Below, one piece after another: positions 1-7,334 of a DNA stretch of 64,000 bases. The notes beneath the pieces were generated by a model. It saw only the letters and a list, made by a program, of their open reading frames with translations, was not told the origin of the DNA and did no database searches. The stretch covers positions 208,073 through 272,072 of the forward strand of contig NZ_FNRG01000003.1 of assembly GCF_900107835.1 (NCBI RefSeq), read 5' to 3'. Source of the DNA: Oribacterium sp. KHPX15 (GTDB lineage: Bacteria > Bacillota > Clostridia > Lachnospirales > Lachnospiraceae). A program made the translations under genes and the position numbers. Numbering within the stretch: the first letter of the stretch is position 1; every line of letters starts with the position of its first letter.

Positions 1-2
1 CT

Positions 3-662
3 TATACATTCGTAAGCAGAGACCACTTCTGGAAGTTCGCAGAGTCAGATCTTGCAAGAGAGTTCCTTGATGAGCCTTCACAGAACGGAACAAACCTTAT
101 CGGTCTTTTCTATGGAGAAGAGGGCTTCCGTCATTTCTTCACAAAGGATCCTGTTTCATCAATCGATGATTTCAAGGGCAAGAAGATCCGTGTATCCAAT
201 GACCCTGTAATGGTTGGTCTTGTTTCAGGTCTTGGCGCTAATGCCACCGAGGTTTCCTTCACAGAGCTTTATTCAGCACTTCAGACAGGTGTATGTGACG
301 GTGCTGAGCAGCCTATCGCAAACTACAAGTCAAACGCATTTGATGAAGTTGCTCCTAACCTTATCCTTGACGGACATACACTTGGTGCTATCCAGGTAGT
401 TATCACTGAGGAAGCATGGAACAAGCTTACAGCAGATCAGCAGAACATCCTTATGGAGGCTGGTAAGGCTGCCGGCGAGTACAACAAGTCAATCTCAGAG
501 CAGAAGGAGAATGAGGTTCTTGAAGGACTCAGAGCAAGCGGTGTTAATGTTGTAGACGTTGATGATAAGACTCCATGGCAGGAGGCTACAAAGCAGGTTA
601 TCGCTGACAACACAAAGGGACAGGAAGATCTCTATCAGCAGATCCTTGATCTTGCCAAGTAA
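3..662 (+). CDS. dctP: TRAP transporter solute-binding protein DctP, 5' truncated
   Basis: Extracytoplasmic binding protein of a tripartite ATP-independent periplasmic (TRAP) transporter, which captures a carboxylate or sugar-acid and delivers it to DctQM. The frame is open from base 3, so the start lies upstream of the window. Visible DctP-family features are a KKIRVSN segment, the ELYSALQTGVCDGAEQP stretch (the ligand-lobe region of the family) and the AWNKLTADQQ segment near the C-terminus. It is followed directly by dctQ and dctM on the same strand, which confirms the class. A terminator-like hairpin separates it from dctQ. Substrate cannot be assigned from sequence; C4-dicarboxylates or sugar acids are typical. 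Confidence 0.93.
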   Translation, partial: YTFVSRDHFWKFAESDLAREFLDEPSQNGTNLIGLFYGEEGFRHFFTKDPVSSIDDFKGKKIRVSNDPVMVGLVSGLGANATEVSFTELYSALQTGVCDGAEQPIANYKSNAFDEVAPNLILDGHTLGAIQVVITEEAWNKLTADQQNILMEAGKAAGEYNKSISEQKENEVLEGLRASGVNVVDVDDKTPWQEATKQVIADNTKGQEDLYQQILDLAK

Positions 663-676
663 TTAAAAACATTGCG

Positions 677-708
677 GAGGCACAGTCGCATAACTGTGCC
701 TCTTTTTT
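677..708 (+). terminator. Hairpin between dctP and dctQ, likely partial terminator
   Basis: A perfect 10-bp stem (GAGGCACAGT with ACTGTGCCTC, loop CGCATA) is followed by six T residues. It lies inside a transporter operon, 15 nt after the dctP stop. Such intercistronic hairpins usually stabilise the upstream binding-protein mRNA and lower permease expression; that role is inferred. Confidence 0.75.
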
Positions 709-730
709 AAAAGTCTTAAGGAGGTAAATA

Positions 731-1264
731 ATGGAAAACTTTTTCAGAACTGTAGATAAAGCTAAGCCTGTCTATGATGCTGTATATAAGTTCGTTCTTT
801 TATTGTGCAAGATCCTGCTTATAGGAGATATATTACTTGTTAGTTTTGCGGTGCTGGCGCGATACCTTGAATTCATACCTCATCAGGCATGGGTTGAAGA
901 GGTTGTACTTACACTGATGTCCTATATGGCAGTTCTTTCGGCATCTCTCGCCATCAGAAAGAAGGCGCATATAAGAATGACGGCATTCGACAGATATCTG
1001 CCTGAAGGTCTGGTTATATTCCTGGATATCGTTGCCGATGTCTTTGTGCTTATTCTTGCAGTGATAATGATCGTTGTGGGCTGGCAGTATGCAACCACCC
1101 TGGGAAGCAAGGGAACATTCATAAGTATCACATGGCTTTCCAGAGCATGGTACTATTACCCGATTCCTGTTGCGGGAGTAGCGATGCTTATTTTTGAAAT
1201 TGAGTCCATCTACGGACATGTCAGAAGATTGTTCATCAAAGATGAGAAGAAGGAGGTACAGTAA
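731..1264 (+). CDS. dctQ: TRAP transporter small permease DctQ
   Basis: Small membrane subunit of a TRAP transporter (177 aa, the usual length). Four hydrophobic segments are visible, with the family-typical WVEEVVLTLMSYMAVLSAS stretch in the second segment and a following charged loop (IRKKAHIRM). It forms the membrane complex with DctM and receives ligand from DctP. A strong AAGGAGGT site lies 5 nt upstream of the ATG. The stop codon overlaps the dctM start by one base, so translation is likely coupled. Confidence 0.93.
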   Translation: MENFFRTVDKAKPVYDAVYKFVLLLCKILLIGDILLVSFAVLARYLEFIPHQAWVEEVVLTLMSYMAVLSASLAIRKKAHIRMTAFDRYLPEGLVIFLDIVADVFVLILAVIMIVVGWQYATTLGSKGTFISITWLSRAWYYYPIPVAGVAMLIFEIESIYGHVRRLFIKDEKKEVQ

Positions 1265-2565
1265 TGGTTATAAACAGCGCCGCTATAGCGGTTCTTCTCG
1301 GAACATTCGCAATAATGATCTTTCTGCGTTTCCATGTAGCATACGCAGTAGCATTATCATCCATAGCATGCCTGATGTATCAGGGACTTCCCCTTTCCAC
1401 CATATCACAGCAGATGATCAAGGGTATCAGATCCTTCTCACTTATGGCTGTTCCTTTCTTCATCACCATGGGTGTTCTCATGGGAACCGGCGGAATTTCT
1501 GAAAAGCTCATCGATCTTGCCGACGCCTGTGTTGGCTGGATGACCGGCGGTATGGCCATGGTTAATATCGTTGCCTCATACTTCTTCGGTGGAATTTCCG
1601 GATCCGCATCGGCAGATACAGCATCTCTCGGTAGTATCCTTATCCCCATGATGGTTGAGCAGGGTTATGATGATGATTTTTCAACCGCTGTAACCATCAC
1701 ATCTTCCTGCGAAGGACTCCTGGTTCCACCAAGCCACAATATGGTCATCTATGCCATGAGTGCAGGCGGAATCTCTGTAGGAAGCCTTTTCCTTGCAGGA
1801 TACGTTCCGGGCGCACTGCTTGCGATTTCCCTTATGATAGGTTCATATATTATTTCAAAAAAAAGAAACTATCCAAAGGGTGCAAAGTTCTCTCTTCAGA
1901 ATCTCGGAAAACAGCTGGTTAAATCCTTCTGGGCACTTGCTGCGGTTATCATCGTAGTAGTAGGTGTTGTAGGTGGATGGTTCACAGCAACCGAGTCTGC
2001 TGCTATCGCTGTAATCTACAGTCTCATAGTCAGTGTTTACATTTACAAAGGACTTAACTGGAAGGGTGTATGGGAATCACTTGAGAAGTGCGTAGATACT
2101 CTCGCAATAGTACTCATACTTATCTCTACCTCCAGCGTATTCGGATACTGCCTCACAACACTTCATGTTCCTGAGATTGCAGCCAATGCTGTTGTCGGAG
2201 TCACCGATAACCCTGTAGTTATCGCTCTTTTACTTAACCTGATACTTCTTATACTCGGATGTATCATGGATATGGCACCTATCATCCTGATAGCTACACC
2301 GATCCTTCTTCCTATAGCAAAGAGCATAGGCATCGATCCGGTACAGTTCGGAATCATGATGGTACTTAACTGCGGTATCGGACTTCTCACACCTCCTGTA
2401 GGTGCGGTACTTTTCATAGGTTCTGCAGTTGGTAAAGTAAAGATGGAGAGAGTTGTAAAGGCAACACTTCCATTCTATATCTGCATGATCATCGCCCTTT
2501 TGCTTATTACCTTTATTCCTGCAATTTCTCTGGGTGTTCCAAGAATGTTCGGATATGCAGGTTAA
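1264..2565 (+). CDS. dctM: TRAP transporter large permease DctM
   Basis: Large ion-coupled permease of the TRAP transporter (433 aa, about 12 hydrophobic segments). Family hallmarks visible are the SGSASADTASLGSILIPMM region, the VPPSHNMVIYA motif, and the C-terminal half repeat with LNCGIGLLTPPVGAVLF. It uses a sodium or proton gradient to import the ligand bound by DctP. AGGAGG precedes the start inside the end of dctQ. A strong hairpin about 50 nt downstream ends the operon. Confidence 0.95.
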   Translation: MVINSAAIAVLLGTFAIMIFLRFHVAYAVALSSIACLMYQGLPLSTISQQMIKGIRSFSLMAVPFFITMGVLMGTGGISEKLIDLADACVGWMTGGMAMVNIVASYFFGGISGSASADTASLGSILIPMMVEQGYDDDFSTAVTITSSCEGLLVPPSHNMVIYAMSAGGISVGSLFLAGYVPGALLAISLMIGSYIISKKRNYPKGAKFSLQNLGKQLVKSFWALAAVIIVVVGVVGGWFTATESAAIAVIYSLIVSVYIYKGLNWKGVWESLEKCVDTLAIVLILISTSSVFGYCLTTLHVPEIAANAVVGVTDNPVVIALLLNLILLILGCIMDMAPIILIATPILLPIAKSIGIDPVQFGIMMVLNCGIGLLTPPVGAVLFIGSAVGKVKMERVVKATLPFYICMIIALLLITFIPAISLGVPRMFGYAG

Positions 2566-2612
2566 TGCAGGATAAAATGACATAAGTGGCATAAATTAAT
2601 AGCTTGAGATGT

Positions 2613-2658
2613 ACGGGGACGTAGAGGATAATAGATATATCCTATACGTTCCCGTTTT
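2613..2658 (+). terminator. Intrinsic terminator of the TRAP operon
   Basis: A 17-nt arm starting ACGGGGACGTA pairs with a second arm ending ACGTTCCCGT (2639-2655) with one or two mismatches, followed by TTTT. It lies 48 nt after the dctM stop. Confidence 0.75.
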
Positions 2659-2804
2659 GATACCGCAAAGATTCAGGTTGTTGGAGCCGGGAACGTTATC
2701 TGAACGGAATTAGTTTTTCGTATGATGATGTCATATATCAGTATTTTGAAATGAATTCAAAATTTCTTGCGGCTCTATTTTGACAGGTAGTGGAGGATTT
2801 TTTA

Positions 2805-3278
2805 TTGAAATATCAGTTTAAGATGGACATAAGTGCTTCCGAATTGTTCTATATAACAATGTCCAGAACCTACAGATCCCTGGCCGGGACAGTAAACATC
2901 GTTTTTACTGTTGCAATGTTTATACTTGCGTTTAAATTCCTGGGAACTGCCAATATGTTTTATAAAATTTTGATCATATTCGGCTGCTTACTGTTCCCCG
3001 TTATTCACCCACTTGCGATATACGGACAGAGCATCAAACAGAAGGAAAGCATGCCTGAGGGTGTGGTTCTCGGCTTTGATGACAGCGGAATGCATGTTGA
3101 ACAGGGAGACAAACATGAAGATATCCCATGGAGCAGAATTCCAAAGGTTATAAAACAGAAAAACATGGTGATAGTCATGTCGGACAAGCTGCATGGGTAC
3201 ATGTTGACGGATCGGGTTTTGGGGAATAAGAAGGAAGAGTTTTATAATTTTGCGTTGGGAAAAATCAACCGGGATTAA
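2805..3278 (+). CDS. YcxB-like membrane-anchored protein
   Basis: Protein of about 157 aa with a short cytoplasmic N-terminus, two hydrophobic segments (roughly residues 28-70), and a C-terminal soluble domain resembling the YcxB-type/PH-like domain seen in many Firmicute membrane proteins (GVVLGFDDSGMHVEQ followed by IPWSRIPKVIK). Function is unknown. An upstream in-frame GTG at 2790 exists, but TGGAGG at 2791-2796 sits 8 nt before a TTG at 2805, so I prefer the TTG start. It is monocistronic and preceded by a 7-bp dyad (TTTTGAA/TTCAAAA, 2744-2762). Confidence 0.6.
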   Translation: MKYQFKMDISASELFYITMSRTYRSLAGTVNIVFTVAMFILAFKFLGTANMFYKILIIFGCLLFPVIHPLAIYGQSIKQKESMPEGVVLGFDDSGMHVEQGDKHEDIPWSRIPKVIKQKNMVIVMSDKLHGYMLTDRVLGNKKEEFYNFALGKINRD

Positions 3279-3388
3279 TGAGGATTTAAAATGATTGACA
3301 GAGTGAAAGCGGAAAAGGCCTTTATGAGATAGATGAATTCCCGAAGAACGAAGCGGGGAAGATAATGTATGGGGAGCTGAAGAAGCTA

Positions 3389-4078
3389 TTATAACCCTCT
3401 GAGTTCAGCCCCCGGAACATAATTTTTTACAATCTCAAGAAATCTTACCATGTCCTCATCTGATGGCGTGGTAAGATTTTTATTAGGTACAGTATCCCTT
3501 TCGGTGAACTGCTGGAGGTAGTAACGGGATGCACCTTTTATCATCTTGCCGATAGCTGTAAAGTCTTCGTCTGAATGCAGTTCATGTACAACTGTGGTTC
3601 TAAACTCATATGGGATATCGGAACTCATGATGATGGAGATGCTCTTAAGTATGCGTTCTGTATCAAGGCTGTCGATACCAACCGTTAACCCATATTTTGG
3701 CAAGGAATTCTTTATGTCCATTGCCACATAGTCCAAAAGTCCTTCTCGATACAGTTCCTGAAGTCTTTCCGGGTGATAGCCGTTGGTATCAAGCTTAACC
3801 TTGAATCCCATAGCTCTTATTTTTCTGATGAAATCGGCAATGTCAGTTCTCATGAGGGGCTCGCCTCCTGTTATGGCAACGCCATCCAGAAGTCCATGCC
3901 GTTTTTCCAGAAACCCAAAGAACTTTTCATCATCCATAAGGGGTGCAGCACTGCCATCCACCAGCTCAAAGTTGTGACAGTATGGGCACCTGAAATCGCA
4001 TCCGCCCAAAAACACCGTGCATGCTATATGTTCCGGGAAATCCAGAAGCGTCATTTTTTGAAGTCCGTGAATATTCAT
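3389..4078 (-). CDS. nrdG: Anaerobic ribonucleotide reductase-activating radical SAM protein, NrdG2-like
   Basis: Radical SAM enzyme of 229 aa that in its family installs the glycyl radical on anaerobic ribonucleoside-triphosphate reductase (NrdD). The cluster motif C-x3-C-x2-C is visible as CDFRCPYC (Cys27, 31, 34), followed by the SAM-binding GGEP motif (AITGGEPLM) and a MDIKNSLPKY segment typical of NrdG2-type activases. The open frame continues upstream to 4222, but GGGAGG at 4085-4090 places the start at the second of two adjacent ATGs (4078). No nrdD lies next to it, so it either acts in trans or activates another glycyl-radical enzyme. Confidence 0.85.
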   Translation of the reverse strand: MNIHGLQKMTLLDFPEHIACTVFLGGCDFRCPYCHNFELVDGSAAPLMDDEKFFGFLEKRHGLLDGVAITGGEPLMRTDIADFIRKIRAMGFKVKLDTNGYHPERLQELYREGLLDYVAMDIKNSLPKYGLTVGIDSLDTERILKSISIIMSSDIPYEFRTTVVHELHSDEDFTAIGKMIKGASRYYLQQFTERDTVPNKNLTTPSDEDMVRFLEIVKNYVPGAELRGL

Positions 4079-4234
4079 CATTTTCCTCCCACATCCAAAG
4101 TGTTTTATATGTTCACATTCGATACTTACTATAGATGATAAGGTTATAGTTTGAGAAAAACAAGTAATCAATTTAAGGCTCAAAAGTTCATCACCCGGAA
4201 GGTTATGACTACTATGTAGCATTATGTTAAAAAA

Positions 4235-4283
4235 TCAAATAACCACGATGTAAAATCTGTCAAATAAACACGATGTAAAATCT
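4235..4283 (+). repeat. Tandem 24-nt direct repeat upstream of an XRE gene
   Basis: Two copies (4235-4258 and 4260-4283) of a 24-nt sequence with core CACGATGTAAAATCT differ at a single position (C/A before the core). The period is 25 nt. The second copy ends at the -35 box of the following promoter, so it is a candidate operator, perhaps for the adjacent XRE regulator. Confidence 0.6.
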
Positions 4284-4311
4284 TAACTTTTTTTCGAATT
4301 TATGCTATAAT
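4283..4311 (+). promoter_or_regulatory. Sigma-A promoter with extended -10 for the first XRE gene
   Basis: TTAACT (4283-4288), a 17-nt spacer, and TATAAT (4306-4311) preceded by TGC, which makes an extended -10. The predicted start of transcription is near 4318, giving a leader of about 150 nt before the ATG at 4467. Confidence 0.7.
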
Positions 4312-4466
4312 TAAAAACTCTTGAACACTAAGTTTGGGGACATTCAGCACATTAAAATCATAGCCTTACATCCCCCGGAAGACAGAGGTGTCTGATTGCG
4401 CGTATCGCAGAGGATGTTGTAATCAGTTTGTACTTTAACGATAGGTATTACACAAAGGAGGCAAAA

Positions 4467-4727
4467 ATGGAATATCCGATACTGGATCTGAAGGAAACGG
4501 GAAAAAGGATTAAAGATCTTCGGGAGGAATCGAAATTGTCAGTGGAAGATGTAACCAGATTCCTTGGCGATATTTCCGCACAGTCGGTTTACAAGTGGCA
4601 GAGGGGAGAAAGCCTTCCCACCATTGATAACCTTTATGCGCTAAGCAAGTTATTTAAAACACCAATTGATGATATATTGAGAGGTAACAGAGAGAGGGAC
4701 GAAGTTCCCTCTCTTTCTTTATGTTGA
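4467..4727 (+). CDS. Short XRE-family helix-turn-helix regulator
   Basis: DNA-binding protein of 86 aa made almost only of one XRE-type helix-turn-helix (residues about 10-70: KRIKDLREESKLSVEDV, then SAQSVYKWQRGESLP). The start at 4467 is chosen because AAAGGAGG lies 5 nt before it; an upstream in-frame codon at 4428 lacks a ribosome site. It is paralogous to the next gene (shared VY-K/R-W, LP-S/T-x-DNL and LS-LF positions). The last codons are part of the terminator hairpin, so the 3' end of the gene and the terminator overlap. Target and signal unknown. Confidence 0.75.
   Translation: MEYPILDLKETGKRIKDLREESKLSVEDVTRFLGDISAQSVYKWQRGESLPTIDNLYALSKLFKTPIDDILRGNRERDEVPSLSLC
4691..4720 (+). terminator. 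Terminator overlapping the end of the first XRE gene (cassette copy A)
   Basis: AGAGAGGGA (4691-4699) pairs with TCCCTCTCT (4706-4714), followed by TTCTTT. Close relatives occur at 8657-8688 and 10753-10780, each leading into a similar promoter segment. Confidence 0.7.
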
Positions 4728-4748
4728 AGATTTTAAACCACGAGTTAA

Positions 4749-4777
4749 CTGACAGTTAGCATAAAAGACGCTATCAT
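4749..4777 (+). promoter_or_regulatory. Promoter of repeated cassette, copy A
   Basis: CTGACA (4749-4754), 17-nt spacer, TATCAT (4772-4777). The -35 box lies in the short palindrome TAACTGACAGTTA, a candidate operator. The segment from about 4731 to 4790 is almost identical to 8701-8760 (copy B), and a third relative with the same spacing lies at 8603-8631. Confidence 0.65.
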
Positions 4778-4866
4778 TTAATAAAAAAAGGATTATGCGT
4801 TGTTATATAAAACCGGATGTGGAATATCGATGAGTTTTAACGATTATACAGACAGGAGTTATGAAA

Positions 4867-5193
4867 ATGAATGAAAACAAGACATCGATTGATATGAGGA
4901 GAACAGGTCTTAAACTCCAAAGACTTGCAAGACTAAACGGATATAGTGTAAAAGATATCCAGAAATACCTGCTTCTTTCTTGCCCACAGCCTGTGTATAG
5001 ATGGTATAAGGGTTCTATACTGCCTTCGGTAGATAATCTTTTGAGGCTGAGCGAGTTGTTCCATGTCCATATGGAAGAATTATTGGTTAAAGAGTATTCT
5101 GATAATATGTTAGATAGATTCACATCCATTGAAAATGACGGCCTGGCTTTTTATAAGAGGATGAAAGCATATTATATACTGTTTGCAGCATAA
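4867..5193 (+). CDS. Second short XRE-family regulator, paralogue of the preceding gene
   Basis: Protein of about 108 aa with one XRE helix-turn-helix (residues about 12-72: LKLQRLARLNGYSVKDI and PVYRWYKGSILPSVDNL) and a short C-terminal extension (about residues 80-108). The sequence pattern matches the gene at 4467, so the two look like a duplication. Two ATGs are possible (4861, 4867); AGGAG at 4854-4858 favours 4867. It is driven by the copy A cassette promoter. It may regulate the unknown operon that starts 80 nt downstream; that link is inference. Confidence 0.7.
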   Translation: MNENKTSIDMRRTGLKLQRLARLNGYSVKDIQKYLLLSCPQPVYRWYKGSILPSVDNLLRLSELFHVHMEELLVKEYSDNMLDRFTSIENDGLAFYKRMKAYYILFAA

Positions 5194-5272
5194 TGCTGTA
5201 TTTTGGACTATCCGTCCAATGACAGATGGTCGTGTGCACAGTACTATGAAATAAAAACATGGGAGGTGCACA

Positions 5273-6031
5273 ATGACACGCGGAAAGATTATATATATTG
5301 ATAAGGATTGCAAAGTTTATTCTACGGTTGAATTTAACGGAGATATGTATCCGGAAGGGAATGCTGATGAAGTTCTTGAAAAGTTTGAGGCTGGTTTTTT
5401 TGTGACATACAGCAGGTACGAGAATTTCGTAGAACATTTCAATAAAAAACATTATGGTTATCCTGAAGAGTTGATAGGTCCCTTGGTATGTGCGGAAGAG
5501 AGAGTGATCAATGTCACTGAAAACTGGACGGACTATCTATATATCATCAATAATTCAGAAAGCAAATGGGCAATTAAGGACAAAAACGGAACAAGTTTCC
5601 TTGATAAAAGAACACTGGCAATCGTGTATTTTCAACAAGTTCAAAAAATCCATCACCGAATAATACATAAATCAGTAGGCAAGATTGATTATGAATTAAG
5701 TAAAGATGAATTTGAAGATATCGTTGAAAGATTAAGAGCATCCTCTGATTTGGTTTCGAAAGTAGATGAATTGTTCAAAAACAGCAGGGAAAATGTTGAA
5801 TGTGATTTTTGCAATGGGGCCAGTCTTCAAATCTCGCATGAAAACATTGTCGTGTTGTTATTAAAAAAGATAATGCACGATTCATGCGAAGATATTGACT
5901 ACTTTATTTATGAGCTTGATTATGGAAGGAAATATGAACCGGGAATGATTAAAGATGAACATGATCAGGATATCGATTTCAGTACAGCCGGAAAACTCTA
6001 TGATTATCTAAGAGGAGCTGCAGGATTATGA
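5273..6031 (+). CDS. Unknown protein, first gene of a three-gene overlapping operon
   Basis: A 252-aa soluble, acidic-to-neutral protein that I do not recognise. No signal peptide or membrane segment is visible. It contains a short Cys pair (CDFCNG) near residue 180 that might bind metal, and the C-terminal part (after residue 190) is rich in Asp and Glu. GGGAGG lies 8 nt before the ATG. The stop overlaps the next start as ATGA, implying translational coupling with the 63-codon gene and then the NYN nuclease. A role in a defence or toxin-like module is inference from context only. Confidence 0.6.
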   Translation: MTRGKIIYIDKDCKVYSTVEFNGDMYPEGNADEVLEKFEAGFFVTYSRYENFVEHFNKKHYGYPEELIGPLVCAEERVINVTENWTDYLYIINNSESKWAIKDKNGTSFLDKRTLAIVYFQQVQKIHHRIIHKSVGKIDYELSKDEFEDIVERLRASSDLVSKVDELFKNSRENVECDFCNGASLQISHENIVVLLLKKIMHDSCEDIDYFIYELDYGRKYEPGMIKDEHDQDIDFSTAGKLYDYLRGAAGL

Positions 6032-6219
6032 GACTGGAAGTTGAAATGACATCAGAACAGCTTGATTTGTTGATTTTAGCTACAGAAGTTTATGCCCGTG
6101 CATTGATGAATCAGCCAGATATGGTAGTTGATATTTTAGCTGAAGATCGATTCTTTTACGATAAAACTGATCCTGAAAATGATAGAAGGGGATTTTGTTA
6201 TGGCTGCCATTTTAGTTGA
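6028..6219 (+). CDS. Small unknown protein in the NYN operon
   Basis: A 63-aa open frame starting at an ATGA overlap with the upstream gene and ending 20 nt inside the next one. The sequence is mainly helical-looking (TSEQLDLLILATEVYARAL near the N-terminus), with an acidic middle part. The double overlap argues for a real, translationally coupled gene. It could be an antitoxin-like or adaptor subunit, but no family is recognised. Confidence 0.5.
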   Translation: MRLEVEMTSEQLDLLILATEVYARALMNQPDMVVDILAEDRFFYDKTDPENDRRGFCYGCHFS

Positions 6220-6862
6220 TTATGAAAACGTACAAGGATTCCATGGACTTAAGGGCACTGAATATCTTAATGAAAACGATTACCTTATTATTTTTTATAG
6301 CGTTTCTTGCTCTAAAATCACCAAAGAATATATTGAATCAATTAAAAATAGTGGCTGTCAATTTACTATATATAAACTCAAAACATCAAGAAAAAATGCT
6401 CTGGATTTCTATATCGCGACGGAAGCTGGCAGGCTTAGTGCTCTTGGCAATGGACAGATTGCTCTCATCTCAAGGGATAAGGGCTTTGATTCGATATCAG
6501 ATTTTTTTAGCATTAATGATAATCTTAAAGAAACAAAGCTTGTTGTGTGCGACAGCATAGAGCATGGTCTTGAAAAACTTACTGATTCAAATGATAAAGA
6601 AAGACGTAAGCTAATTAGGGATAAAATGCAAACTGTTGATATCGAAGTTGAATATGGCAAGATACAAGAGTCAAATTCTACAAAAGAGAAGATAAAACAA
6701 CTTCTTGAAGATACCGAGTATAAACCTTTAACGGATAATATTATTAAGTTTTTTTCTGATAACAAATGTGAGTCAACTAAGAAGCTGTACACCGGAACTC
6801 TTCATGAGTTCGGACTTAAAAAGGGTGTGGCGATATATAGACTTCTCAGAGATGTAGTATGA
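6200..6862 (+). CDS. NYN/PIN-like domain nuclease
   Basis: Protein of 220 aa whose N-terminal 130 residues match the PIN-like/NYN fold: the acidic strand motif LVDYENVQ at the N-terminus, ALDFYIATEAGRL in the middle, and ISRDKGFDSISDF. These supply the conserved acidic residues expected for metal-dependent RNA cleavage. The C-terminal 90 residues (after about 130) are helical and charged and may bind a partner or RNA. The start at 6200 is chosen because it begins MAAILVDYENV and has AGAAGGGGA upstream; the frame remains open to 6179. It closes a tightly overlapping operon with two unknown proteins. Confidence 0.7.
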   Translation: MAAILVDYENVQGFHGLKGTEYLNENDYLIIFYSVSCSKITKEYIESIKNSGCQFTIYKLKTSRKNALDFYIATEAGRLSALGNGQIALISRDKGFDSISDFFSINDNLKETKLVVCDSIEHGLEKLTDSNDKERRKLIRDKMQTVDIEVEYGKIQESNSTKEKIKQLLEDTEYKPLTDNIIKFFSDNKCESTKKLYTGTLHEFGLKKGVAIYRLLRDVV

Positions 6863-6955
6863 CGGGAATATATAGTGATACGGTCATGGATGATTATAAT
6901 TTTTTGTATATGCTGTTTTTATATGGGTGATAACGTCAATGCGCCAATGACGGTT

Positions 6956-7010
6956 TAATGTTTGTAAATATAAACAATATAATGTATAATATACATAAAT
7001 ACAAACATTA
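6956..7010 (+). promoter_or_regulatory. hipBA promoter with flanking inverted repeat operator
   Basis: TAATGTTTGTA (6956-6966) and its exact inverse TACAAACATTA (7000-7010) bracket a promoter with TTGTAA (6962-6967), 17-nt spacer and TATAAT (6985-6990). One arm overlaps the -35 box and the other abuts the ribosome site. This is the layout expected for HipB autoregulation. Confidence 0.7.
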
Positions 7011-7019
7011 GGAGCGATT

Positions 7020-7334
7020 ATGGGAAAACGAAAAGCGTTATTGTTTCCACAAACAGCAAGGAAACTACAAACTGTAGGTGAACAAATAAAACTTGCAAGG
7101 TTACGTAGACACCTCACAGCGGAAGACATTGCTCAAAAAGCCCATGTCGGAAGAACAACAGTTGTACAAATAGAAAAAGGCTCGCCATCCGTGTCAATGG
7201 GAATGTATCTTGCTGTCCTGAATGCATTAGGGCTTCAGGATGACATTCTTTTGCTTGCCAAAGATGATGAACTTGGCAGAACTATACAGGATCTGGAGAT
7301 TAAGACTCCAAGAAGGGTAAAAAATAAGCAATGA
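7020..7334 (+). CDS. hipB: HipB-like XRE antitoxin
   Basis: XRE-family DNA-binding protein of 104 aa with a helix-turn-helix at about residues 20-75 (VGEQIKLARLRRHLTAEDIA, then GRTTVVQIEKG). Immediately upstream of hipA with a 4-nt ATGA overlap, the standard antitoxin-toxin arrangement, so HipB should bind HipA and repress the operon. AGGAG lies 6 nt before the ATG. The inverted repeat around the promoter is the likely binding site. The C-terminus is basic (PRRVKNKQ). Confidence 0.85.
   Translation: MGKRKALLFPQTARKLQTVGEQIKLARLRRHLTAEDIAQKAHVGRTTVVQIEKGSPSVSMGMYLAVLNALGLQDDILLLAKDDELGRTIQDLEIKTPRRVKNKQ

Noticed and set aside
4235..4283. CRISPR array
   Set aside because: Only two copies with a 1-nt gap, no spacers and no cas genes; it is a tandem operator-like repeat.
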